DNA of 64,000 nt. Source: Enorma burkinafasonensis (GTDB lineage: Bacteria > Actinomycetota > Coriobacteriia > Coriobacteriales > Coriobacteriaceae). A program made the translations under genes and the position numbers. The stretch covers positions 124,001 to 188,000 of the forward strand of contig NZ_LR597502.1 in the NCBI RefSeq assembly GCF_902150035.1. Direction: 5' to 3'. The stretch's first letter is position 1, and each line of letters opens with the position of its first letter. The notes beneath the pieces are model-generated. The model worked only from the letters and a program-made list of their open reading frames with translations, was not told where the DNA came from and ran no database searches. Positions 8,596 through 16,354 of this stretch are shown here, piece by piece.

Positions 8596-9798
8596 GTGGA
8601 GTACATGACCGTTCGCGAGGCCGCGCGGCGGTGGAACGTCACCGAGCGCCTGGTGCAGCGGCTCTGCGCCGAGGGTCGCATCGAGGGCGCCGCCAAGTTC
8701 GGTGGCTCGTGGGGCATCCCCGTGAGCGCGCATAAGCCCGACGACCCGCGCCGCGCCGCCATCGAGCCGACTGCCGCGACCCGCCCGCGCCGCGTCCCCG
8801 GCGCCCATGCGAACCTCATGCCGCTCATGAACACGGCATTTGAACCGGGACGCTGTCGGGAGTTCGCCGAATCCTTTGAGGCCGGTCCACGGCGCGATAT
8901 CGCGCAGGCGGAATACGCCTACTTCAGCGGTCGTCCCGAGGAGGCCGTCGCCGTGGCGGGCCGCTATCTGGGGAGCGGGGATTTTGACACCCAGCTCTCG
9001 GCCTGCCTCATCTGCGCCTACGCGAACCTGCCGCTGGGCCGGATCGACCAGGCGAGAAGCGCACTCGAGGCGGCGCGCGGGACCATCGCGGCGGAGTCCG
9101 CAGGCAACCCGCAGCTCCGTGCCGCTGAGTCGTTCATCGCGAGCACGGCGAGCGTGCTGCTGCACCTGCCCGCCCCCGACAACCTGCTCGACGCCCGTTC
9201 CGTCTTCCCGCTGCTGCCGTCGGGCCTGCGCACCTTCGCGTGCTACGTGCAGGCGCACATGGTGTACCTGAAGGGAAGCTACGCCGAGAGCCTCGGCATC
9301 GCCGAGGCCGCCCTCATGATGCAGGAGGACGTCTACCCGATTCCGGCTATCTACCTGCACCTCGTCGCCGTCATGGACCTCATGGGCCTGCGCGAGACCG
9401 AGCGCGCCCGCGAGCACCTGCTCGCCGCCTGGGAGCTCGCGCGCCCGGACGACCTCATCGAGCCCTTCGGCGAGCACCACGGGCTTCTGGGCGGCATGCT
9501 CGAGGCGGCGATCAAGCCCGCCTGGCCCGAGGACTTCAAGCGCATCATCGCCATCACGTACCGCTTCTCGGCCGGCTGGCGGCGCATCCACAACCCCGAG
9601 ACCGGCGACGACGTGGCCGACGACCTCACCACCACGGAGTTCGCGGCATCCATGCTCGCCGCGCGCGGCTGGACCAACCACGAGATCGCGCGTCACATGG
9701 GCGTCTCGGTGAACACCGTGAAGAGCTACATCTCGCGCTCGCTCGCCAAGCTCGGCATCAAGCGCCGCCAGGACCTCGGCAGGTTCATGCTGTCGTAG
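8596..9798 (+). CDS. LuxR-type regulator with an extra N-terminal excisionase-like HTH
   Basis: 400 residues from GTG 8596 behind GGGGAGGA. Residues about 4-45 (TVREAARRWNVTERLVQRLCAEGRI, then GGSWGIP) look like an excisionase/MerR-type HTH_17 domain. The middle (about 90-330) is alanine-rich and helical, like TPR or signal-sensing regions. The C terminus (about 340-395) is a complete GerE/LuxR HTH (TEFAASMLAARGWTNHEIARHMGVSVNTVKSYISRSLAKLGI). No receiver or membrane domain is seen. Its neighbour downstream is a sortase-type surface protein, a plausible but unproven target. Confidence 0.8.
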   Translation: MEYMTVREAARRWNVTERLVQRLCAEGRIEGAAKFGGSWGIPVSAHKPDDPRRAAIEPTAATRPRRVPGAHANLMPLMNTAFEPGRCREFAESFEAGPRRDIAQAEYAYFSGRPEEAVAVAGRYLGSGDFDTQLSACLICAYANLPLGRIDQARSALEAARGTIAAESAGNPQLRAAESFIASTASVLLHLPAPDNLLDARSVFPLLPSGLRTFACYVQAHMVYLKGSYAESLGIAEAALMMQEDVYPIPAIYLHLVAVMDLMGLRETERAREHLLAAWELARPDDLIEPFGEHHGLLGGMLEAAIKPAWPEDFKRIIAITYRFSAGWRRIHNPETGDDVADDLTTTEFAASMLAARGWTNHEIARHMGVSVNTVKSYISRSLAKLGIKRRQDLGRFMLS

Positions 9799-9892
9799 GT
9801 TTTATGCCGTCATAGATTGTTCTGCCCTTCCGTCACCCGTTTTGCCCTGGCGCAGGAAGGATGTGCCCCCTCAACCTTTCGCTGAAAATGAG

Positions 9893-9920
9893 TTGACTAT
9901 GTGCGCTTCCGGCGTGTGAT
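9893..9920 (+). promoter_or_regulatory. Candidate promoter of the surface protein
   Basis: TTGACT (9893-9898), a 16-bp spacer and TGTGAT (9915-9920) precede the ATG at 9946 by about 25 bp. The -35 is good and the -10 is only partly consensus. Confidence 0.45.
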
Positions 9921-9945
9921 GGCCTGGCGAGAAGGATGGTGGGGC

Positions 9946-11976
9946 ATGAGGAAGAGATTCGTGGCAATGCTGGCGTGTGTGTTGGCAGCGTTGCTGCTGT
10001 TGCCGGCGACGGCGTTCGCGGATGTCTTTACGATTACGATTCCCGAGCGCAGCGATGCGATTGTGTCGGTGACCGTGGGTGGCGTAAAGTACGAAGAGGG
10101 CGAGACGATTAGCGTTGAGGCTGGCGCGCAGGTGAGCGCCCAAGCCATGCAATACAGCTCCACGGGAAGCATGTTCACCGGCTGGTCCGTGACGCCTGAG
10201 GGCTCGCTCGCGCTTGAGGATACGAAGATCGTTAAGTTCACCATGCCCGAGCAAAACATCACGCTCGAGCCGGTCATCAAGCAGTTTGAGGCGAATGCCG
10301 GCGTCGATGCGAACGGTGTGCTCACATGGGAAGAGCCGGTTGCCGGGTATGTGAGCCGCGTATACGTGCTACCCGCCTCTTCCTCCGATGCGATCACGAG
10401 TCGCGTTGCGGAAAGTGGGTGGGTCAGTGCGGAGCAGGGGCGCTATACGGTCGATGTCCGCGAGCTTCTTGAGGAACAGGCCGATGCAGACGAGCTTTCG
10501 GAAGGTGCTGAATACAGCATCTATCTGGAGTACGTTGCCAACGAGGCCGAACTCAGCCCCAATGGTATCAGGGGGTCGTACTTCAACGCCGCAACGTATA
10601 CCTATCACGCTGTCGACTATCATCTCGCCGTCGAGCGCGTCGATGTGACGAGCGCGAATGCGGCGGATGTGCTCGGCGACGGCACGGTGTCTTACGACCC
10701 GGACACGCAGACACTCACGCTTAACGGCGCGAAGGTTACGCAGGGTGAGTACAAGGGTGCGGCCATCTACTGCGAAACGGGCAATCTCGGCATTGAGCTG
10801 GTAGGAGACAATCGGGTTGTCGGTCCAGACCTAGATAGCGGAAATCCGGTTTACAGTCGAGGCATCTACGTCTACGACGGGACGTTGAACATCTTCGGTG
10901 ACGGTAACCTCACGGTCGAGGGTGGCGATGTTTCGGTTCCGTATGGCATGGCCTATTCATATGGTATGTGGGCTGCTGGGGATGTTGAGATCTCGAGCGG
11001 AACGGTGACTGCGACGGGCGGTGCGGTAACGAACGGCAACGGTACTGCCGGCAGTTACGGTATCTCTGCCAACCAAGACGTCGTCTTCTCCGGCGGTACC
11101 GCTGAGGTGGCGGGAGGAGACGCGAACACACTGAGCTACGGCGCGTACGCTGCGCTCGGTGACATCGCGTTTACTGGTGGGAAGCTCACGGCTACGAGCG
11201 GTCAGGTCGGAACGCAGATTCAGCCGGAGAGCCACGCGCTTTACGGATTCAGCGGTGTTACCGTTGGCCCGCAAGAGGGCGAGATGATTACCGTTGCCGC
11301 GGGTATGACGGTTGGAGACGCTGTCGATCTCAACGATTCGCCGTTCCGGGAAGAAGCAGAGATTGCCGACGACATTGACGGCAAACGTTGTGTTCTCATG
11401 GAGGCTACTGAGGCAACAGCGCCGCTCTACGAGCTGCGCGTCCAGGGCGGCACGGGCGGCGGCATGTACGCCGAGGGTACCGAGGTGACTATCTCCACCG
11501 TTGAGTTCGACGAGAACGGGCATTTCACCGGCTGGTACGTGGTGGATACGGGTGGCGGCGACTTTGAGGATTGGCACGACGCTACGACCACCTTCACGAT
11601 GCCGGCGAATGACACGAATGTCGTTGCTGGCTATGAGGAGCATACGTTGGTGCACCACGACGCTAAGGCGCCCACCTGCACCGAGCCCGGCTGGGAAGCG
11701 TACGTCACCTGCGAAGGGTGCGCCTATACGACGTACAAGGAGATTCCCGCCACAGGTCATGCGTACGAGGACGGAGTGTGCGTCGACTGCGGCAAGGAGG
11801 ATCCTAACTACGTTGCGCCTGAAGATCCAGCTGAGCCGTCCGATGGAGGTTCCGATTCTGAGGGCGACGGTGCGATTCCCGCAACGGGCGATGCTGCCGC
11901 GCTGGCGGTAGGTGTTCCTGCTGCGTTGGGAGCGGTAGCGCTTGCAGCTGGCGCGGTTGCTCGCCGTCGCCGGTAG
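9946..11976 (+). CDS. Secreted surface protein with IPATGD sorting signal
   Basis: 676 residues. Signal peptide: MRKRFVAMLACVLAALLLLP then ATAFA. Residues about 20-110 form an InlB/bacterial-repeat-like fold (FTGWSVTPEG, FTMPEQNITLEPVI), repeated near 500-560 (FTGWYVVDTGGG, FTMPANDTNVVAGY). The centre (about 230-450) is glycine/beta-strand rich (GIYVYDGTLNIFGDGNLTVEGG), like parallel-beta carbohydrate-binding repeats. Two Cys pairs occur in the region CTEPGWEAYVTCEGCAY..CVDCG. The C terminus has IPATGDAAA, a hydrophobic stretch and RRRR, a sortase-type anchor. Codon use is less GC-rich than the neighbours, suggesting transfer. A function in adhesion is an inference. Confidence 0.85.
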   Translation: MRKRFVAMLACVLAALLLLPATAFADVFTITIPERSDAIVSVTVGGVKYEEGETISVEAGAQVSAQAMQYSSTGSMFTGWSVTPEGSLALEDTKIVKFTMPEQNITLEPVIKQFEANAGVDANGVLTWEEPVAGYVSRVYVLPASSSDAITSRVAESGWVSAEQGRYTVDVRELLEEQADADELSEGAEYSIYLEYVANEAELSPNGIRGSYFNAATYTYHAVDYHLAVERVDVTSANAADVLGDGTVSYDPDTQTLTLNGAKVTQGEYKGAAIYCETGNLGIELVGDNRVVGPDLDSGNPVYSRGIYVYDGTLNIFGDGNLTVEGGDVSVPYGMAYSYGMWAAGDVEISSGTVTATGGAVTNGNGTAGSYGISANQDVVFSGGTAEVAGGDANTLSYGAYAALGDIAFTGGKLTATSGQVGTQIQPESHALYGFSGVTVGPQEGEMITVAAGMTVGDAVDLNDSPFREEAEIADDIDGKRCVLMEATEATAPLYELRVQGGTGGGMYAEGTEVTISTVEFDENGHFTGWYVVDTGGGDFEDWHDATTTFTMPANDTNVVAGYEEHTLVHHDAKAPTCTEPGWEAYVTCEGCAYTTYKEIPATGHAYEDGVCVDCGKEDPNYVAPEDPAEPSDGGSDSEGDGAIPATGDAAALAVGVPAALGAVALAAGAVARRRR

Positions 11977-12047
11977 GGATGCTGTGGGGTAGCGCCCGGG
12001 TCGCGCTGGGTTAATCGGTAGGCCGAGAGTTTAGACAGATGGAAAAT

Positions 12048-12085
12048 GCGGGGAGGCGCTATGTGGTGGTGCCTCCCTGCTTTGC
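12048..12085 (+). terminator. Probable terminator after the surface protein
   Basis: GCGGGGAGGC (12048-12057) pairs with GCCTCCCTGC (12071-12080), with one G-U pair, and is followed by TTTGCT. Confidence 0.55.
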
Positions 12086-12116
12086 TGAGTGCGGGCAGAG
12101 AATTTGCCATTATAAT

Positions 12117-12130
12117 CGAACACATGTTCT
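12117..12130. promoter_or_regulatory. LexA (SOS)-like box in the hicAB promoter
   Basis: CGAACACATGTTCT contains the inverted repeat GAACA-CA-TGTTC and fits the Gram-positive LexA consensus CGAAC-RNRY-GTTYC except at the last base. It lies between two TATAAT hexamers (12111-12116 and 12139-12144) in an AT-rich promoter, where a repressor would block transcription. The same 14-mer with one change occurs at 16098-16111. Confidence 0.6.
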
Positions 12131-12245
12131 AAATATGATATAATCTACTACAAAGACAAACAGGCTTTAGGGTGATTAGGCAGGCAAAATCGTAACAGCA
12201 AATTAAGTCAATATGTATTGATTTGTGGTATCAATAGGGGTAGAA

Positions 12246-12437
12246 ATGAAGTATCGCCTACTGAAGAAGCTTATCACCGAGCACGCTCGCGAACGGGGTC
12301 TAGATGTTGAATGGTCTGAGGGAGCGAATCATATGAAAGTGCGTGTCGGAAGCGTGAAGACGACGATTCCCCGGCATAACGAGGTGAACGAGATAACCGC
12401 ACGCTCCATCCTGCGTTATCTCTTTGGAGGTAGATGA
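12246..12437 (+). CDS. hicA: HicA-like mRNA interferase toxin
   Basis: 63 residues, the normal HicA size. ATG is preceded by AGGGG. The fold pattern MKYRLLKKLITEHARERGLDVEWSEG, then NHMKVRVGSVKTTIPRH, then EITARSILRYL matches the YcfA/HicA double-stranded-RNA-binding-like fold, with the catalytic histidine in GANHMK. HicA proteins cleave mRNA during translation. The stop overlaps the partner's start (ATGA). Lower G+C than the surroundings marks this as an acquired module. Confidence 0.8.
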   Translation: MKYRLLKKLITEHARERGLDVEWSEGANHMKVRVGSVKTTIPRHNEVNEITARSILRYLFGGR

Positions 12438-12814
12438 TGTCCGCTCAAAATGTGCATGCAAAAGTTACACGCAATATGGGCTGGTGGGCCATTTCGGTCG
12501 ATGAGATTCCCGGACTGTTTTCTCAAGCTCGCCGTTTAGATCAGGTTGATGCGATGGTTCGCGATGCCGCGGCGATGCTTGGTTTTGAGGTCGCGAATGT
12601 GGAGATCGTTCCCATCCTTGACGCCGATGCTCAAGAGATGCTCGAGGAGCTTGAGAGGGCTCGTCATGATGCGGAGGAGAAGCAGAGGGCCGCATCCGAT
12701 CTTACCCGTCAGGCAATCAGCCGATTTCGTGGGGAGGGGTTAACGCTTCGGGACATAGCTTCCTTGGTTGGTCTTTCGCAGCAGCGCGTCTCCGTGCTCA
12801 TGAAGGAAGGCTAG
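12434..12814 (+). CDS. hicB: HicB-like antitoxin with C-terminal HTH
   Basis: 126 residues, overlapping hicA by 4 bp with GGAGG upstream. Residues 1-65 form the partial RNase H-like HicB fold (HAKVTRNMGWWAISVDEIPGLFSQARRLDQVDAMVRDAAAMLGF). A helical linker follows (AQEMLEELERARHDAEEKQRAA), then a C-terminal HTH (GLTLRDIASLVGLSQQRVSVLMKEG) that would bind the module's own promoter. HicB neutralises HicA and represses the operon. ATG 12437 is an alternative start one codon later. Confidence 0.75.
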   Translation: MMSAQNVHAKVTRNMGWWAISVDEIPGLFSQARRLDQVDAMVRDAAAMLGFEVANVEIVPILDADAQEMLEELERARHDAEEKQRAASDLTRQAISRFRGEGLTLRDIASLVGLSQQRVSVLMKEG

Positions 12815-12972
12815 CGTACCGGCGAAGCAAGAAGACGGGACGGACGGCGGAGCTGTTCGGGTGCTAGATCGTTTGCTCGGCATCGCGGGGAACGTTCCTG
12901 TCGTCTAGAATGCGGGACGGGCGTATAAGGTTTCAATCCGTGAGTTGAACGCGGGGCAGGAGGAGACACTCC

Positions 12973-13971
12973 ATGGCTTTGCTGCGAAAGATCCTGCTCG
13001 GCGGCGAGCTCGACCCCGAGGTCGTGGCCGCGGCGGAGCGCTCCGGTTTCGTGACGGTCGACGACCCGCTCAGGCAGTACTCATCTTTTTTCCTGCGGCT
13101 CGTGGTCGCCACGGTCATCGCCACGGCGGGCATCGCGGCCGACTCGGCGACGACCATCATCGGCGCGATGCTCGTGGCGCCGCTCATGTCGCCCATGCTC
13201 GGGTCCGCGCTCGCCACGGCGGTCGGCAGGCCGCGGCGCACGCTCGCGACCTTCGCCCTCACCGTCTGCGGCATGGCGGTGGTCTTCGCGGTCTCGATCG
13301 GCGTCACCGCCATCATCCCCGTCGATGTCGACATGAGTACGAACTCCCAGGTGCTCGCGCGCACCTCGCCGCGCCTGGTCGACCTCATCATTGCGCTCGC
13401 CGCCGGCTTCATGGCGGCCCTCGCCTCGATGCGCCGCGACATCCCCGACGCCGTGCCGGGCATCGCCATCTCGGCGTCGATCGTGCCGCCGCTGTGCGTC
13501 GTGGGCGCGGCGTTCTACGAGGGCGCACCCGCCGCCGCGCACGGCGCCTTCCTGCTGTTCGTCACCAACTATGTGGCCATCCAGATTGCCGGCGCTGCGG
13601 TCTATTTGCTCGCGGGGCTGGGGACGCGCGCGTTCTCGGTCATGGAGGGCAAGGCGCGCGAGATGTGGTACCTCACGGTGGCGTTCGCCGCGGTGGTGAT
13701 CGCCTTGCTACTGGGTGCGTCGAGCATGGGCGTCATCCATGAGAACGACCAGCTGCGCCGGGTCCAGGACATCGTGTCGGCGTGGGCGGGCGATTCGGAG
13801 TACCGGGTTGCGCGCTTCGAGTTCGAGGACGGCGTCCTGCGTATAGAGATCGCCGGTTCGGGGAACGTTCCCGATGCCGAGGAGCTCGACGACGACCTCA
13901 TCGACGCCGGTGTCGAGATCAGGGAGCTGTCGCTCGCCGTGGTCGAGGAGCATCGGATTTTGCATGGATGA
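12973..13971 (+). CDS. DUF389 (TIGR00341-type) membrane protein
   Basis: 332 residues. After a short cytoplasmic N terminus come six or so hydrophobic segments, with the family core IIGAMLVAPLMSPMLGSALATAVGR near residues 55-75 and SMRRDIPDAVPGIAISASIVPPLCVVG near 155-180. The last 90 residues are soluble and acidic. The DUF389 family is widespread in actinobacteria and of unknown transport role. The ribosome site is GCAGGAGGAG. A TAGAAT hexamer at about 12904 may be its -10. Confidence 0.88.
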   Translation: MALLRKILLGGELDPEVVAAAERSGFVTVDDPLRQYSSFFLRLVVATVIATAGIAADSATTIIGAMLVAPLMSPMLGSALATAVGRPRRTLATFALTVCGMAVVFAVSIGVTAIIPVDVDMSTNSQVLARTSPRLVDLIIALAAGFMAALASMRRDIPDAVPGIAISASIVPPLCVVGAAFYEGAPAAAHGAFLLFVTNYVAIQIAGAAVYLLAGLGTRAFSVMEGKAREMWYLTVAFAAVVIALLLGASSMGVIHENDQLRRVQDIVSAWAGDSEYRVARFEFEDGVLRIEIAGSGNVPDAEELDDDLIDAGVEIRELSLAVVEEHRILHG

Positions 13972-14056
13972 CCCCTTCGAATCTCCGGTAGCTCCGGCAG
14001 CGGTCTTGCCTCAAGGTTCGCTGGGTATAGGGGAGAGGATTGAGAGGAGCAGTGCG

Positions 14057-15187
14057 ATGGAGATGGATGCAACAGGCAGGCCGGCTTGCGGCAATGGGTT
14101 TCAAGACCGGCTCGCCCTTGCGCAGACGGTGGTCGACCTCGATGTCGAGCGCCGCGGCGAGGACGGCCTCATAGACCGGTTGCTCGCAGATGCCCGCACG
14201 CGCGTGATGCTGGTCGATGGCGGACTCGTGGCGGTGCCGCGCCGCGCGCACGGCTTGGCTCCGGAGGCGCTGGACTGCGCGGATGACCCCGCTGCTCCCC
14301 GACCGGATGCCAAGGCGCCCGCAGGCGAGGTTCCGCTCGCCTTCATTGAGCCCGCCGAAGCGCGCTCGATCGCAGCGCTTGAGGGCTGCCTTGCCATCTA
14401 CCTCGGCATCGACTGCGCTGCGGAACCTGAGGTTCCCTACCTCGCTCTCGATATCACGCGCGCCACGGACGTGCCGCCCGCGAGCCATCGCGGTGCCGAC
14501 GCCGAGTTCGGTGCCGCGGGCATCCCGATGCTCGGCACGGTGCGCCGGCGCTTCGATTGGGTTGAGCTGCGCTCCTTTGCGCCGGGTGCTTCCCAGCTCG
14601 ACGCCGGCCTCGCTACGAGCGCGGTGGCGGTGAGCATGTGGCACGCCGGACAGCGCTTCTGCCCGGCATGTGGCGCGCCCGTGAAGTCCGCGCTCGCTGG
14701 TTGGGCTCAGACCTGTTCCAACCCTGCCGACCCCGATCGGCTTCTCTTTCCGCGCATCGAGCCGGCGGTCATCACGGCGATCGTGGATGATGACGACCGG
14801 ATTCTCCTGCAGAACAACACCGCGTGGCGACCGCGGTTCTTCTCGGTATCCGCGGGGTTCGTGGAGGCGGGCGAGAGCCTCGAGCACGCGGTTGCCCGCG
14901 AGGCGATGGAGGAGGTGGGTATCGAGCTCGACCAGATCCGCTATCTGGGTTCCCAGCCGTGGCCGTTCCCCGCGTCCATCATGCTCGGTTTTCGCGCTCA
15001 TGCCCGTACGACCGATGCCCGCGTGGACCACGAGGAGGTCGCTTCGGCGCGTTGGTTCACGCGGGCTGAGCTCGCGCGCGCCGTCGAAGCCGGAGAGGTC
15101 GAGCTTCCCGGACGGGCGTCGATCGCACGCCACATGATCGAGGACTGGTTTGGAGCCCCGCTCGGCGGGATTGGCTCCCCGTCGTAG
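14057..15187 (+). CDS. nudC: NADH pyrophosphatase-type Nudix hydrolase
   Basis: 376 residues from ATG 14057 behind GAGAGGAGC; an earlier ATG at 13964 overlaps the DUF389 stop but lacks a ribosome site. The order is an N-terminal NUDIX-like domain, a zinc-ribbon region (CPACGAPV near residue 200, a further Cys at TCSNP), a Nudix box GFVEAGESLEHAVAREAMEEVGIE near 275, and the NudC signature SQPWPFPASIM near 305. NudC cleaves NADH/NAD+ and removes NAD caps from RNA. The ribbon shows only three cysteines (CPAC and TCS), so zinc binding may be altered. Confidence 0.88.
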   Translation: MEMDATGRPACGNGFQDRLALAQTVVDLDVERRGEDGLIDRLLADARTRVMLVDGGLVAVPRRAHGLAPEALDCADDPAAPRPDAKAPAGEVPLAFIEPAEARSIAALEGCLAIYLGIDCAAEPEVPYLALDITRATDVPPASHRGADAEFGAAGIPMLGTVRRRFDWVELRSFAPGASQLDAGLATSAVAVSMWHAGQRFCPACGAPVKSALAGWAQTCSNPADPDRLLFPRIEPAVITAIVDDDDRILLQNNTAWRPRFFSVSAGFVEAGESLEHAVAREAMEEVGIELDQIRYLGSQPWPFPASIMLGFRAHARTTDARVDHEEVASARWFTRAELARAVEAGEVELPGRASIARHMIEDWFGAPLGGIGSPS

Positions 15188-15211
15188 GCGCGGATCGTCG
15201 ACGTGCGCGCC

Positions 15212-16012
15212 CTAGATGCCCGTAGCTTTTTCGAGCGGCGACGCCGCTGCTTGGTTCAAGCAGGACAGTAGCTGCTCGAGAATCTGCTGTCGCCGGTTGA
15301 TGAACATCTCCATGACCTGGTAGTGCTCGGTCTCCTCATAAGTGACCTCATGGATGCGCCCGTCATCGAACGAGAGGATGCGGGCGCCGGGCATGCCTAT
15401 CAGGATGGGGGAATGCGTGGCGATGACGAACTGCGCGCCGTGCTGCGCGAGCAGATGGAGCTCGTAGAGCAGCGTGAGCTGGCGCATGGGGGAAAGCGCC
15501 GCCTCGGGCTCGTCGAGCAGGTAGAAGCCGTTGTCGGTGAACGTGTTCTGCACCAGCGCAAGGAAGCTCTCTCCGTGCGATTGCTCGTGGAGCGACTTGC
15601 CACCGTAGCGCGCGTAGTAGATCTCCTTCGGCGTGAGGGATAGACCGTCGTCGCGATACGACTCGGCGGCGCTGGCGACGTTGTAGAAGCTTTCCGCGCG
15701 CAGGAAGTAGCTCGTTTTGGGACGGCGAATGCTCCTGGTGAGGTGGACCGCCTCATGGAGCGAGCCGTGCGAGTCGTACGTGGTGAAGCGGTAGCCCTGG
15801 GAGCCGCCTTCGGCGTTGAGCCCAAAGGCCACCGCCATGCTTTCGAGCAGGGTTGACTTACCCGACCCGTTCTCGCCGACGAACAGGGTGACAGGGGTGG
15901 TGAAATCGATGGGCCTATCGAAGTGGAGGGCGGGGATGCCGTGGGTGTAATCGCCGCTTGGGACGACATCCCAATCGATGGAGACACGGGTGATAAACGG
16001 CTGGATGTCCAT
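15212..16012 (-). CDS. AAA/ABC-type ATPase (single-domain, RecF/OLD-like)
   Basis: 266 residues. Walker A is GENGSGKST near residue 45, the ABC-signature-like segment is HEQSHGESFLALV near 143, Walker B is GFYLLDEPEAALS near 162, and the switch histidine is in IATHSPIL near 198. No zinc hook or coiled coil is present, so it is not full-length RecN or Rad50; this compact class is often called AAA_21. It is divergent from the DUF1848 gene, and the LexA-like box at 16098-16111 lies between the two. A role in DNA or RNA quality control is inference only. Confidence 0.82.
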   Translation of the reverse strand: MDIQPFITRVSIDWDVVPSGDYTHGIPALHFDRPIDFTTPVTLFVGENGSGKSTLLESMAVAFGLNAEGGSQGYRFTTYDSHGSLHEAVHLTRSIRRPKTSYFLRAESFYNVASAAESYRDDGLSLTPKEIYYARYGGKSLHEQSHGESFLALVQNTFTDNGFYLLDEPEAALSPMRQLTLLYELHLLAQHGAQFVIATHSPILIGMPGARILSFDDGRIHEVTYEETEHYQVMEMFINRRQQILEQLLSCLNQAAASPLEKATGI

Positions 16013-16097
16013 GGCGCCTCCTTTGTTCGCGCAGTTCCATCATATTCTGCGGTGCGGACATGGTTGTGGCTCGGGTGCCCCAATGTGGGAATGATGG

Positions 16098-16111
16098 CGA
16101 ACAGATGTTCT
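16098..16111. promoter_or_regulatory. LexA (SOS)-like box upstream of the DUF1848 gene
   Basis: CGAACAGATGTTCT, inverted repeat GAACA-GA-TGTTC, differs at one position from the box at 12117-12130. It sits 9 bp before TATAAT (16121-16126), in the spacer region of that promoter, and also about 85 bp upstream of the divergent ATPase gene. Confidence 0.6.
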
Positions 16112-16120
16112 TACTATTGG

Positions 16121-16126
16121 TATAAT
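16121..16126 (+). promoter_or_regulatory. -10 box (TATAAT) for the DUF1848 transcript
   Basis: A perfect TATAAT, in the context GGTATAATCGAC, lies downstream of the LexA-like box. The resulting 5' leader would be about 220 nt and contains the palindromes at 16173-16311. Confidence 0.55.
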
Positions 16127-16172
16127 CGACATGAAAGTGAGAGGTTTATGGCATGGCTGCGTACGAGAGCCC

Positions 16173-16263
16173 CTGGTAGTGGTGGGTAATTTGCATATTT
16201 TGCAAATTACCCATCTTGGCATTTCTGCTGGTAGTGGCCAGTAATATGCATGTTTTGCATATT
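16173..16263. repeat. Two direct repeats, each with a TTTGCA-type palindrome
   Basis: CTGGTAGTGG followed by a palindrome occurs twice, exactly 55 bp apart (16173 and 16228). The first palindrome is TGGGTAATTTGCA-N5-TGCAAATTACCCA (16183-16213, 13-bp arms); the second is AATATGCA-N5-TGCATATT (16243-16263). The gap 16013-16354 otherwise has no gene. Confidence 0.75.
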
Positions 16264-16284
16264 GTTCATGTCGTATAGGCCTTC

Positions 16285-16311
16285 CAGTTGTCGCGCAAAT
16301 TGCGACAACTG
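16285..16311. repeat. Palindrome just upstream of the DUF1848 gene
   Basis: CAGTTGTCGC (16285-16294) and GCGACAACTG (16302-16311) form perfect 10-bp arms around GCAAATT. It could be an operator or a leader hairpin; no T-run follows. Confidence 0.65.
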
Positions 16312-16354
16312 AACTAATGAAACGCTGAAGCCGTGATGGGGGAGGTGGGCGCGC

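Noticed and set aside
13964-14056. Upstream start for nudC at ATG 13964
   Set aside because: It overlaps the DUF389 stop but has no ribosome site, and the extra residues do not look like NudC; ATG 14057 follows GGAG at the right distance.
16131-16244. 37-codon frame in the DUF1848 leader
   Set aside because: It begins 5 bp after the -10 box with no ribosome site, and its sequence is explained by the palindromes.
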